Below are positions 37,227 to 46,946 of a stretch of DNA of 54,436 nucleotides, piece by piece. How positions within the stretch are numbered: the first letter of the stretch is position 1; each line of letters starts with the position of its first letter. The DNA is taken from assembly GCA_949514915.1 (NCBI GenBank), contig CATFLP010000047.1, positions 1 through 54,436 of the forward strand, written 5' to 3'. A program made the position numbers and the translations under genes. The notes below the pieces were generated by a model. That model was not told where the DNA came from. It searched no databases and was given only the letters and a program-made list of their open reading frames with translations. This stretch comes from Methanobacteriota archaeon (GTDB lineage Archaea > Thermoplasmatota > Poseidoniia > Poseidoniales > Poseidoniaceae).

Positions 37227-38221
37227 GTTTACCAGAATCAGTTAGTAATAGTTTATTGGAGCATTCGCCGCTAATAGAAGAAAAAATAATTTCAACACTT
37301 TCTTTAAGTAAGCAAGAAAAACTCAAATCAGCAATGCTTTACCTCATTAATAGTGGGGGAAAGAGATTAAGGGCAACACTCCCTTATTTGATTGGAGATT
37401 TGTTAAACAATCCAAATAAATCACATTATGATGTTGGTGCAGCAATAGAGATAATCCATAATTTTACTTTAATTCATGACGATATAATGGATAATGATTC
37501 AATGAGGAGGGGGCGTCCCTCTGTACATGTGGCTTTTGACATACCCACGGCAATAAATGCAGGAGACGCAATGCTCGCAGTTGCTTTTGAATTAATCTCA
37601 TCTTCGGAATTTATTGATTCAAAATATTTGCCAGAATTAGTTAAAATAATCGGGAGTATGGTTAGAAGGGTTTCTGAAGGCCAGCAACTAGATATTGATA
37701 ATGAAAACCGTAGAGATATTACAATTGAAGATTATCTGTATATGATAGAGGGGAAAACAGCAGTTATGTTTGAGGCTTGTGCACGTTCTGGTGCAATTTT
37801 GTCTGGTGCAACACCAGAAGAAGTGGAATTATTAGGTAAATGGGGATTAAACTTAGGGTTATGTTTCCAAATTGTAGATGATTTGATAGATGTTATTTCG
37901 GATTCAGGCACTTCTGGAAAACCTACTGGTAGTGACTTAGTACAAGGTAAAATGACTTGTATGGTAATTCATGCAATGAATTCTAGTCAAGAAGAATTAG
38001 TTAACTTAGAAGCTATTTTAGGAAAGGGGTCAGAAGTATCAGAAGATCAAATAATTATGGCTATTTCAGATTTAGAAAATATGGGTAGTATTGAATATTG
38101 TAAATCATTAGCAAATAAGTACTATAATATTTCAAAGGAATGTCTAATGAAATTTAATGGAAGTAATGGATTTGAAGTACTGTCGGATTTAACAGACTAT
38201 CATATCAACAGAATCAATTAA
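37223..38221 (+). CDS. Geranylgeranyl/polyprenyl diphosphate synthase
   Basis: GGKRLRATLPYLI, LIHDDIMDNDSMRRGRPSVH (FARM/DDxxD type), FQIVDDLIDV second Asp motif. ORF opens at 37196; ATG 37223 preferred. Confidence 0.92.
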   Translation: MSLPESVSNSLLEHSPLIEEKIISTLSLSKQEKLKSAMLYLINSGGKRLRATLPYLIGDLLNNPNKSHYDVGAAIEIIHNFTLIHDDIMDNDSMRRGRPSVHVAFDIPTAINAGDAMLAVAFELISSSEFIDSKYLPELVKIIGSMVRRVSEGQQLDIDNENRRDITIEDYLYMIEGKTAVMFEACARSGAILSGATPEEVELLGKWGLNLGLCFQIVDDLIDVISDSGTSGKPTGSDLVQGKMTCMVIHAMNSSQEELVNLEAILGKGSEVSEDQIIMAISDLENMGSIEYCKSLANKYYNISKECLMKFNGSNGFEVLSDLTDYHINRIN

Positions 38222-40434
38222 TCTGTATAGTAACTTTCAGTAGGTTTTTCAGCTTTCAGACCTTTTCTTTCTCTAATGCTTCCGATAACTTTCTCAACTA
38301 GTTGTGGAGGTACCATATCAAAACCTCTATTTTCTGAGTTCCAAATGGCTCTTCCTTGGCTTGCAGCCCTTATGTCATTTGAAAAACCAAATGTTTCTGC
38401 TACTGGCAATGTACCTATTACTGTAGTAGTTTCACCTTCTGATGGCATATCTTCTATAATACCTCTTCTTTGAGTTACTTCACTAGTTACTCCACCTAAC
38501 CAATCATTTGGCACGCTTACAAATGTTTTTTGCATAGGCTCCATCATCACTGCCTTTGCCCTCAACATTGCACCTCTTATTGAATTCCTAACTGCAGGTA
38601 TTGTTTGTGCAGGGCCTCTGTGAATTGCATCTTCATGAAGTTTAGCATCTACTAATCTTACCATCATACCCATTACAGGTTCTTCTGCCAATGGTCCTTT
38701 TTTACATACTTCATTAAATGCTTCAATGATTAGTTCTCTTGTTTCATGCAGATTTTGAATACCTTTTGTAGCGTTAATAAGTACATTAGTGCCTTTTATT
38801 GAATAGATATTCCTCATCATGTCTTTATCTAGCCCATATTCTGAAAACTTGTTCCCAACTTCTTTACGATCTCCTTGTCTAACGGTTCCATCTCCAAATT
38901 CACCATCTCTTAATGCTTTGATAACATCTTCTGGAAGTGGTTCAACTTCTACATAAAATCTATTATGTCTATTAGGAGATTTGCCTTCAAAGGCTCTACC
39001 GTGATTGTTTCCTTCTACAGATTCACGATATACAACAATTGGAGGAGACACCTTAACTTGAATCCCTTGTTCTTCTTCAATTCTATATGTTGTAATTTCC
39101 AAATGCAATTCTCCCATACCTGCAAGTAGTGCTTCTCCAGTTTCTTGATTTGTAGATACTTCAAGAGAGGCGTCAGCCTTAGCTAATGATCTTAATGCAT
39201 CAATGAATTTTGGTAAATCTTTCATATTTTTAGGTTCAACAGCCACAGTTACTACAGGTTCTGAATAATGCCTTATTGCTTCAAAAGGAGTTGTTTCAGG
39301 ATCTCTTACTACGGTAACCCCTGCAGCAGCTGAACGAATTCCAGTTACTGCTGCAATATTTCCAGCAACGACTGAAGGAACAGGAATTCTATCTCCTCCA
39401 ACCATCATAGAAACTTGTTGAACTCTTTCAGCTTTTGCTGCACCGATTGCCCAGACTGATTCTCCATGATTAATAGCGCCTGAATACAATCTCCCTACAG
39501 CTACTTCTCCAGCATGAGGGTCCATCCAAATTTTAGTAATCATCATTGCAAGATCTCCTTCTGGGTCGCAAGACATCATTGATTTACCTATTGGGCTTTC
39601 AAGATCCCCCGTCCAGATATTTGGAATCCTATATGGTTGTGCAACTTTAGGGCTTGGCAATTCAGAAACAGCCATATCGAGTAATACTTCATGAACAGGT
39701 GCTTTTTTTGCCAATTCTCTTTGTTGCTCATTATTACAGTATTCAAATATATCTTTGAAATTGATTCCTGATTTTTTCATATATGGTACTGTAATGCCCC
39801 AATTATGATATGCAGAACCGAATGCGACAGTTCCATCTGCTACATTTACTTGCCAATCTTTTTTATGTTCTTCAGGCGCAAATTGCCTAATTAATTTATT
39901 GACTCTAGTTATTTGTTCTTGAAATCGATTCATCATGTCTTCAGGAGTTACTTGTAATTCATTGATTAATCGGTCTACTTTATTTATGAATAAAACTGGC
40001 TTAACCTTTTCTTTAAGTGCTTGCCTGACTACAGTTTCAGTTTGTGGCATTGCACCTTCAACTGCACAAGTTAGAATGAAACATCCATCAACAGCACGCA
40101 TAGCCCTAGTTACATCGCCTCCGAAATCTACATGCCCTGGAGTATCAATTAAATTGATTAAGAAATCTTCGCCTTCTACTGCGTGCACCATCGAAGCGCT
40201 TGCAGCATTAATTGTAATTCCTCTAGCACTTTCTTGCTCGTCAAAATCTAAAACTCTACTTTTTCCTGCAAGTTCTTCGCTCATCATCCCTGCCCCAGCA
40301 ATCAGATTATCTGAAAGTGTGGTTTTCCCATGATCTATGTGTGCAGCAATACATAAATTTCTAATTTGGTCTAATTCGTGCATAACTTCTGTTGCTCGCT
40401 TAATGTTGTCTTCTTTCCTGCCCATTTTGAACAC
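38218..40434 (-). CDS. Translation elongation factor aEF-2
   Basis: AHIDHGKTTLSDNLIAGAGMMS, DTPGHVDFGGDVTRAMRAVDG, NKVDRL, diphthamide-loop region DAIHRGPAQTIPAVRNSIRGAM. Confidence 0.96.
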   Translation of the reverse strand: MFKMGRKEDNIKRATEVMHELDQIRNLCIAAHIDHGKTTLSDNLIAGAGMMSEELAGKSRVLDFDEQESARGITINAASASMVHAVEGEDFLINLIDTPGHVDFGGDVTRAMRAVDGCFILTCAVEGAMPQTETVVRQALKEKVKPVLFINKVDRLINELQVTPEDMMNRFQEQITRVNKLIRQFAPEEHKKDWQVNVADGTVAFGSAYHNWGITVPYMKKSGINFKDIFEYCNNEQQRELAKKAPVHEVLLDMAVSELPSPKVAQPYRIPNIWTGDLESPIGKSMMSCDPEGDLAMMITKIWMDPHAGEVAVGRLYSGAINHGESVWAIGAAKAERVQQVSMMVGGDRIPVPSVVAGNIAAVTGIRSAAAGVTVVRDPETTPFEAIRHYSEPVVTVAVEPKNMKDLPKFIDALRSLAKADASLEVSTNQETGEALLAGMGELHLEITTYRIEEEQGIQVKVSPPIVVYRESVEGNNHGRAFEGKSPNRHNRFYVEVEPLPEDVIKALRDGEFGDGTVRQGDRKEVGNKFSEYGLDKDMMRNIYSIKGTNVLINATKGIQNLHETRELIIEAFNEVCKKGPLAEEPVMGMMVRLVDAKLHEDAIHRGPAQTIPAVRNSIRGAMLRAKAVMMEPMQKTFVSVPNDWLGGVTSEVTQRRGIIEDMPSEGETTTVIGTLPVAETFGFSNDIRAASQGRAIWNSENRGFDMVPPQLVEKVIGSIRERKGLKAEKPTESYYTD

Positions 40435-40504
40435 CTATTTTTCTAATAATTGTGCGACTTAAATAGAGTTCATAAAGTCCTCGTATGAAATTACCCCTAA
40501 ATCA

Positions 40505-41137
40505 CTATCTTGCAGAGGCAGCAATTCTTTCGATTTCTTCTTTCTTTGAAATTGCAAAAGATGTTGCATCACCATTACTTGCTTTAATTAATTCATTTAC
40601 AATGCAGTCTTTTAGGCTTCTTTTTGATTTTGAAGTACCTTGAGTTGCTCCTTTTGCAAGATTACGAATTGCCGTATCAAGTCTTCTACTTGGAGAGGAA
40701 TCAACCGCTTTAGGTTGAGATACTGCTCCAAACCGGATTCTTGTTATTTCTTCACGTTGTGCTGAATTAATTATTGCATCGACAAATGTTTGTAATGGGT
40801 TTTGTCCCGTTTTTTCGTTAATTGTATCTAAAGCACCTTTGAATGCTTTAGCAGCACTTTGTTTTTTACCTGTATATTTACCAGTCCTCATTAAATTATT
40901 AATGTATCTTTCAGAAAGTGATAATTTGGATTTCCCAAACCAAGTATTTGCGTGTTTTCCACCTGTGTGAGGGGTTCCTACTTGTTTTAGATTGATGTAT
41001 TTAGCTAATCCAGGATCTGCGCAAGTAATCTCAGAAGTATCCCATTTCCCAAAAACTAAAGTCCCAAGGCCAGCTATTGGAGATTCATCAACCTCTTCTT
41101 GCTTAACCTCTTCAGTAGTAACTTCTTCTTCTGACAT
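40505..41137 (-). CDS. 30S ribosomal protein S7
   Basis: KSLKDCIVNELIKASNGD and MRTGKYTGKKQSAAKAFKGALD; located between S12 and EF2. Confidence 0.93.
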   Translation of the reverse strand: MSEEEVTTEEVKQEEVDESPIAGLGTLVFGKWDTSEITCADPGLAKYINLKQVGTPHTGGKHANTWFGKSKLSLSERYINNLMRTGKYTGKKQSAAKAFKGALDTINEKTGQNPLQTFVDAIINSAQREEITRIRFGAVSQPKAVDSSPSRRLDTAIRNLAKGATQGTSKSKRSLKDCIVNELIKASNGDATSFAISKKEEIERIAASAR

Positions 41138-41146
41138 TTTAAATCC

Positions 41147-41575
41147 TCATCTTACTGGTTTCTCTTTTCTTCCTCTTACCATCTCATCGAGGCTGACACC
41201 ATTTACTTGAATTACTTTGTAACGTACACCTGGGATATCTCCGTATGAACGTCCCATACGCCCACCAATTCCTTCTACCATGACTTCGTCATGTTCATCA
41301 ATAAAACTAATTGCACCATCACCTGGTGCAAATGCTGTTAATTTATTACCACTTTTAATCAATGATATTTTTACTGCTTTCCGAATACCAGAATTAGGTT
41401 GTTTTGCTTCAATACCTACTTTTTCCACGACAATGCCCTTTGCTTGCGTAGAACCTCCAAGGGGGTCATGCTTTTTCCTAGAGCCTAGCATACGTTTTTT
41501 GTATGTTCTGTCGCCCCACCTAAACTTCTGCCTATCTGTTTTCATTTTACGTCCTGCAAAAAGTCCACGACCCAT
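41147..41575 (-). CDS. 30S ribosomal protein S12
   Basis: [54 protein letters not shown] extends to 41605; [10 protein letters not shown] start at 41575 preferred. Confidence 0.95.
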   Translation of the reverse strand: MGRGLFAGRKMKTDRQKFRWGDRTYKKRMLGSRKKHDPLGGSTQAKGIVVEKVGIEAKQPNSGIRKAVKISLIKSGNKLTAFAPGDGAISFIDEHDEVMVEGIGGRMGRSYGDIPGVRYKVIQVNGVSLDEMVRGRKEKPVR

Positions 41576-41711
41576 GAATTCACCTTGAAGCAAGTGGCCC
41601 ACCAACCTATCCTTTATATCCGTAGCGGCAAGAGATTGATATTGTAATTCGACTCAAAAATTGATATGTTGTGTGCGAACCTTCAAACGTCGAGTAGTGG
41701 TGAGAGGCATA

Positions 41712-42983
41712 ATGGCCTTTAGAGACCACTTAAAAAGCGCGAAAACAGACTCACGAAAATTAGCAGATTTTAATGAGTTACCAAAAATTTCCAAAACATA
41801 TTCGGAGCAACCAATCATTTTGAATGGTTTCGAATCTGATATTAATTGCCAATTGGCTCTAGACATTTGCCAAATTTCGGTAATTGCAGACACACTAGGA
41901 ATAAAAGAGAGTGAACTTAGTGATTTGATAGGTTTAGGAATTTCTAACCCAAAGGATCCCAAACTAATTACAAAAGAAGAAGCTAAAGTTTTAGAAAATA
42001 ACTTGAAAGTAGTAGATTTATCTAAATTACCAATACCTCAGTATTTTCCAATTGATGCAGGAAAATATCTTACCTCGGCTATGGTTTTTGTTATGGATGA
42101 GGGAGTATCGAATGCATCTTTTCATAGAATGTTGGTAATTGACAAGAATAAAATGGCAATTAGAATTGTACCTAGGCACCTACATAAAATAATCCATAAA
42201 AACAGAGAAAAAGGGAATTCAACAAAAATTGCAATTGTAATGGGTGCAGATCCATTCGTATTATTGAGTGCTGCAATTTCCTTTGATTTTGAATGTGAAG
42301 AAATTAAAGTCGCATCCTCATTACATGCTGAAGGCTATGGTAAAGATTTAGAAGTAGTAGAGTTGGAAAACGGAGTCATAGTTCCAGCAAATGCGGAATT
42401 TGTAATGATTGCAGAAATACTTGTTGATGATATTAGCGAAGGCCCATTTGTAGATATTACAGGTACAAAAGACAAAATAAGAGAACAACCAATAGTGTTA
42501 GTGGAAAAAATATATCATAGGACAGAGCCTTATTTTCATGCATTAATTCCGGCAGGTATTGAACACCAAACATTGATGGGGTTACCTCGGACACCTACTA
42601 TTAAAAATGAAGTAAATAAAGTCACAAAATGCCTTGATGTAAGGCTTATGAAGGCAGGTTCTGGTTGGTTATCTGCAACAGTATCAATAGAAAAGAAAGG
42701 CGATGATGAAGCCAAAAAGGCAATAGATGCAACATTCAGAGGCCATCCCTCTTTGAAAAAAGTAGTTGTGGTCGATGGAGATATTGATGTTGGAGATGGT
42801 GAAAACGTTGAGTGGGCAGTATTAACGAGATCACAACCAGATAGAGATTATTATATTTATAAAAATCAGAAGGGTAGTAGTTTAGACCCCACGAGATATC
42901 CTGATGGAACAACAAGTAAGATTGGTATAGATGCAACAATTCCAGTTACAGAAGACAAGGGAGAATTTTTGAATTACAGGTAG
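41712..42983 (+). CDS. UbiD-family decarboxylase (candidate phosphomevalonate-pathway trans-anhydromevalonate 5-phosphate decarboxylase)
   Basis: EGPFVDITGTKDKIREQPIVLVEKIYHRTEPYFHALIPAGIEHQTLMGLPRTP, VVVVDGDIDVGDGENVEWAVLTRSQPDRD. ORF opens at 41661; ATG 41712 preferred. Confidence 0.88.
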   Translation: MAFRDHLKSAKTDSRKLADFNELPKISKTYSEQPIILNGFESDINCQLALDICQISVIADTLGIKESELSDLIGLGISNPKDPKLITKEEAKVLENNLKVVDLSKLPIPQYFPIDAGKYLTSAMVFVMDEGVSNASFHRMLVIDKNKMAIRIVPRHLHKIIHKNREKGNSTKIAIVMGADPFVLLSAAISFDFECEEIKVASSLHAEGYGKDLEVVELENGVIVPANAEFVMIAEILVDDISEGPFVDITGTKDKIREQPIVLVEKIYHRTEPYFHALIPAGIEHQTLMGLPRTPTIKNEVNKVTKCLDVRLMKAGSGWLSATVSIEKKGDDEAKKAIDATFRGHPSLKKVVVVDGDIDVGDGENVEWAVLTRSQPDRDYYIYKNQKGSSLDPTRYPDGTTSKIGIDATIPVTEDKGEFLNYR

Positions 42984-42991
42984 GTCATAAT

Positions 42992-43978
42992 TTGGATGAC
43001 GAATCTACCTTGTATTTGCCGCGGAAGAGTTTAGGCGATAGAAATAGATCTCAAGGACATAAATTTTTAAAATTAAGCAAATTAGATTCTAGTCAGAGAT
43101 TAGAAAATTTACAATGGGCAGAACAAAGTGCTAGGCAGGCAATATTGCACGATTATACTAATTTTCAAAATTGGGAATTATTGCTGAAATTGAAAAATGA
43201 ATTGGATGATGAGACTGGAATATATGCATTATTAGAAGATTTATTGACAGTATTAGGCAAAGATTCTGAATTAATTAAACAATTAAAAAATATAGATATT
43301 ATCCCATCTTGTTTTGATTTATTTTCATCTATATTGAAAAGGGAGCCCCTTGATGCAGATATTTGGTGGAATAAAATAGAATCTAATAACTCTGAATTAG
43401 ATGAATTCATAAATAGATGTAAAAAGATGGACTTTAGAGATAGGCGTTCTAATGTAGTATTCGGAAGAAGATTAGAAAGGATTAGAAAGGCAGGACTTAA
43501 TGATGTTTTTTCGGAATTAATGCCATATCTATTATCCCATAGGCCTGATAATTATGAATTATGGATTGAATTAGGGAAACACCATGAATCATTAAGAGAT
43601 TATAAAAATGCATGGATGTGCTATGATCAAGTATTGCAATTTAAACCTAGAGATGAAAATAAATCAAGATTATCAAAAATAATACTTCTTAAGTTTGAAA
43701 ATTTAGAAGGAATTAAACCAACTAGTTTGGAAATGCATACATTTCATTCTAGGCTTGAGAAATTAGCAAAGTCTATGAAAAAGGTAGATGATGATGCTAA
43801 AATTGAATCTGAAATTGTTACTGAAAACGAAAATAATACAGAGTTGAAACTAAGTGATTTAATCGAGTCCAAGGAGTTTCAAGAGGCTTTTTTTATGGCG
43901 AGGTCGTTACTTTCAGAAGGCGAATTATGGGCGCAAACATATTTTGAAAAAGCAAAAGAGGGTTTAATGAATGAATGA
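42992..43978 (+). CDS. TPR/HAT-like repeat protein
   Basis: Helical repeats such as NYELWIELGKHHESLRDYKNAWMCYDQVLQFKPRDENK. Confidence 0.6.
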   Translation: MDDESTLYLPRKSLGDRNRSQGHKFLKLSKLDSSQRLENLQWAEQSARQAILHDYTNFQNWELLLKLKNELDDETGIYALLEDLLTVLGKDSELIKQLKNIDIIPSCFDLFSSILKREPLDADIWWNKIESNNSELDEFINRCKKMDFRDRRSNVVFGRRLERIRKAGLNDVFSELMPYLLSHRPDNYELWIELGKHHESLRDYKNAWMCYDQVLQFKPRDENKSRLSKIILLKFENLEGIKPTSLEMHTFHSRLEKLAKSMKKVDDDAKIESEIVTENENNTELKLSDLIESKEFQEAFFMARSLLSEGELWAQTYFEKAKEGLMNE

Positions 43979-44360
43979 ATTTAATTATGTAATGGCATTT
44001 ATTACTAAGGCAGATTTACCCTCAAATGATTTTTCTGATGGGCAAGAGTGGTTAATGGTAAAACACAAGATTAGAGGCTGGGAACTTCCTGGAGGAAAAA
44101 TAAACGATAATGAAAATTATGAACAAGCAATAATCAGAGAAGTATTTGAAGAATCAGGAATGATTGCATATGCAAGGGAGAATCCCAAAATATATGATGA
44201 TGGGTTGGTTTTTTGGATGGGTATATCTTCTGAACACGAAGTAAATTTGAGGCATAAAAAAGATCCAATGATCTCTGACATGAATTGGTTTAGTACTCCG
44301 CCAAAAAATTTAGCTTGGGGTCCAGAAGAATTGCAAACCATTATTGATTTATTTAAGTAG
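43971..44360 (+). CDS. NUDIX hydrolase
   Basis: WELPGGKINDNENYEQAIIREVFEESGM matches the Nudix box (GX5EX7REUXEEXGU). Confidence 0.9.
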   Translation: MNEFNYVMAFITKADLPSNDFSDGQEWLMVKHKIRGWELPGGKINDNENYEQAIIREVFEESGMIAYARENPKIYDDGLVFWMGISSEHEVNLRHKKDPMISDMNWFSTPPKNLAWGPEELQTIIDLFK

Positions 44361-45258
44361 AAAAAAATGTAGTATTTTCAATTATTTCATCAACAAATTT
44401 TTTAATTTCTTCATCTACATTTTGATAAATACTTTCCGAATCTTTTAGATTCATTGCGATTTCTTTCAAATCAAGCGGATTAATCTCAGGCTTAGGTATT
44501 TCTTCTCCGATTTCTCTAGGTGATGCCTCTTTAGATTGTTCTGCCATTCTTTTTGCATTAATCTTGATATGTGGTGCTGCTGTTGTTAGGAATTGAAATC
44601 CAGAGTGCCAAGCTAATTCATCATTCTTAGATTTTTTAAATATCTTGTGTGCGTTGTAAAGGTGCCTGCATGAATCAGAAACATGGCCAATCTCCATCAT
44701 TATTCTCGCAGCTCCTATTCTTGAAAAACCAACAACTTCTTTAGGAAATTTACCATTTAGAGGTATTTCTCCATATAAATGCAAAGCCATTAATTTTTCA
44801 TCAACATGTTCATGAAATGCGGCCTTATTTATTATTGATAGCCCATGAAGTCTACTATGTTCGCATACAGAAGATAATCTCTTAAGAGCCCATTCAAAAT
44901 CCTCCCTTGGGTCATCTTTTGAATTTGTTTGCACTTTTATTAAACCTAATTCCATTCTCAACCTACCTTCTAAAATCAAATCTCTACTTTCTTTTTCTCT
45001 GACCAACAATAATGCTTTATCGATATTATTGAACATTTTATCAATTTCTCCTGAATTCCTCATACTTATTAATTCCAGAATTAATAATTCCGATTCAGTC
45101 AAATTTTCCCTTGCAACATTACATAATTCCTCAATTCCCAAAGATAAGGCACATTCTGCAACTTCAAGATTAGGGTGTGATGAATCTATTTCTTTAATCA
45201 GCGATTCATATTCATTTGATTCGAATTGGTCTGACAACCATTTATTTACGAATTCCAT
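44353..45258 (-). CDS. TPR-like helical protein, unknown
   Basis: All-helical repeat-like sequence downstream of the exosome/prefoldin genes. Confidence 0.5.
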   Translation of the reverse strand: MEFVNKWLSDQFESNEYESLIKEIDSSHPNLEVAECALSLGIEELCNVARENLTESELLILELISMRNSGEIDKMFNNIDKALLLVREKESRDLILEGRLRMELGLIKVQTNSKDDPREDFEWALKRLSSVCEHSRLHGLSIINKAAFHEHVDEKLMALHLYGEIPLNGKFPKEVVGFSRIGAARIMMEIGHVSDSCRHLYNAHKIFKKSKNDELAWHSGFQFLTTAAPHIKINAKRMAEQSKEASPREIGEEIPKPEINPLDLKEIAMNLKDSESIYQNVDEEIKKFVDEIIENTTFFST

Positions 45259-45278
45259 TGCTAGAATATAATCACCTT

Positions 45279-45593
45279 CTAATCATTATTTTCAATTTCA
45301 GATACAGTTTTTTCATATATTTTTTTTAATTCTTCATCTTGATTTTCCAATAATGTAAGATGTTCCTTTAATGTTGTAATGCTAGTCTTTAACTGATCTT
45401 CCATATCCTCTTTATTGTCGACTTCAAACAATAATGCACCAATTTGCCTGTACACTTTCTTCCCTTCTTCGTGACTTGAAAGTGCTTCTAAAGTCACTTC
45501 AAATTCTCTAATTTGTGACGAAGTAGTCATCAATTGCTGTCTTGTTGCTTGAATATCCCTAAGTATATTCTGTAATTTTTCTGTATTGCTCAT
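45279..45593 (-). CDS. pfdB: Prefoldin beta subunit
   Basis: Two coiled-coil arms around EEGKKVYRQIGALLFEVDNKEDMEDQL; genomic context. Confidence 0.88.
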   Translation of the reverse strand: MSNTEKLQNILRDIQATRQQLMTTSSQIREFEVTLEALSSHEEGKKVYRQIGALLFEVDNKEDMEDQLKTSITTLKEHLTLLENQDEELKKIYEKTVSEIENND

Positions 45594-45594
45594 A

Positions 45595-45807
45595 TTAATC
45601 CTCCATCTTTTCCAATACTTTGTGTGAAACCTCTATAGTTCTCATTACTGTATTCCATCTAGAACGTAAATCTTTGAGAGCGTTTGTAGTTATCTCAATA
45701 TCCTCTCCATTAATTAGAACTTCCTCGCAATTTAATGCAGCAAGTAAATATTTTGATGTTTTATCTGGCAATTGTATTTTGATTGATGCTTCATTCTTCT
45801 TCATCAT
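45595..45807 (-). CDS. KEOPS complex subunit Pcc1-like
   Basis: Small alpha/beta protein ending in NALKDLRSRWNTVMRTIEVSHKVLE, in the usual pcc1 slot between L37Ae and prefoldin beta. Start 45807 or 45804 is likelier than 45846. Confidence 0.72.
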   Translation of the reverse strand: MMKKNEASIKIQLPDKTSKYLLAALNCEEVLINGEDIEITTNALKDLRSRWNTVMRTIEVSHKVLEKMED

Positions 45808-46162
45808 CAGTATCAACACCTGCTTCCTCAGCACGCTTTGTTTCAAAATCCATTGCGGCTTGTGTTGCCATTGCTACAAGATCTGTGTCAGTTGTACCTT
45901 CCATACTTTTTCGAATTATTTTTTGATTAGCGCTACTAGCTCTTGTAAAAGGCTCCCATGCTCCACCACTAAATGTATGCCCACATTTGGAACAACTCCA
46001 AATTCCAACAGATACTCTTTTGACTTTATTGTAATGGCAAATAGGGCAAGTATATGATTGTGATTTTTTCCTCATGGCATTTGCTGAATTCCTTCTAACA
46101 CTAACACCATATCTGGCTCCAAATTTCGCTGTTGCACCTGCTTTTTGAGTCCGTTTTGCCAT
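45791..46162 (-). CDS. 50S ribosomal protein L37Ae
   Basis: FGARYGVSVRR...YTCPICHYNKVKRVSVGIWSCSKCGHTFSGGAW zinc ribbon. Confidence 0.94.
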   Translation of the reverse strand: MAKRTQKAGATAKFGARYGVSVRRNSANAMRKKSQSYTCPICHYNKVKRVSVGIWSCSKCGHTFSGGAWEPFTRASSANQKIIRKSMEGTTDTDLVAMATQAAMDFETKRAEEAGVDTDDEEE

Positions 46163-46163
46163 T

Positions 46164-46946
46164 TTAATTCACCTTTTCTTCTACCATTTCCCTTAATTCT
46201 TTTGCTTGTTCGTTAGCGTTTGCAAATATCTCGGCAAATTCACTCGTGCTAAACGTTCCTTTTAATCCCTTTTGAAGAGAGTGTACATGACCATCATCCC
46301 CTAATGTGATGTGAACCCTTTCATCTCCTCCTAATTCTTCTTCTTCACAAGGATCATATACAAATCTACCTCCAACTTTGCGATAAGAAGCCATAATAGG
46401 TATTTTACTTACAGGCAATGGGTGATCTTCACCAACATCGAATCTTTCTGCAGGAACTATTGCAGTTTTTAATGCTGCAATTCCAGCTAATGCACATGCA
46501 TCAAAGATATTTCCTTTATCTGACATTACATGGATGTCTATCATGACACCCCATACCTTTTCACCTGGGACAATACAAAGTTCTTCCATATTGATACAAC
46601 CAGATTCACGAATCCCTCTATCTACAACTCTTCCAAGTTCTATAGATTCCGCAGATGGCGGACCTGGCTCATATTTCAGATTTGCAACAGGCCTTAGTTC
46701 TGCCCCGCACATCAAAGACCCTTCAGTTGGCCTATCAGGCCAAGGAGTTCTAATTTCGAATTTAACTCCTGCATAAACTATTGTTCCACCCCAAACAACT
46801 TTTGCTGAACCTTCTGCATTTGTAAGAACATTTACTTCAAGATTTACATCTCTTCTTTGATTTTTTCCCCTTCCATCAATTCTATTATTTGCCTCTGCTA
46901 ATTTTAGTAATTGGTCTTTTAATAATCTAGGTACGATTTCCACCAT
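46164..46946 (-). CDS. rrp42: Exosome complex protein Rrp42
   Basis: RNase PH fold; RIDGRGKNQRRDVNLEVNVLTNAEGSAKVVWGGTIVYAGVK. Confidence 0.92.
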   Translation of the reverse strand: MVEIVPRLLKDQLLKLAEANNRIDGRGKNQRRDVNLEVNVLTNAEGSAKVVWGGTIVYAGVKFEIRTPWPDRPTEGSLMCGAELRPVANLKYEPGPPSAESIELGRVVDRGIRESGCINMEELCIVPGEKVWGVMIDIHVMSDKGNIFDACALAGIAALKTAIVPAERFDVGEDHPLPVSKIPIMASYRKVGGRFVYDPCEEEELGGDERVHITLGDDGHVHSLQKGLKGTFSTSEFAEIFANANEQAKELREMVEEKVN

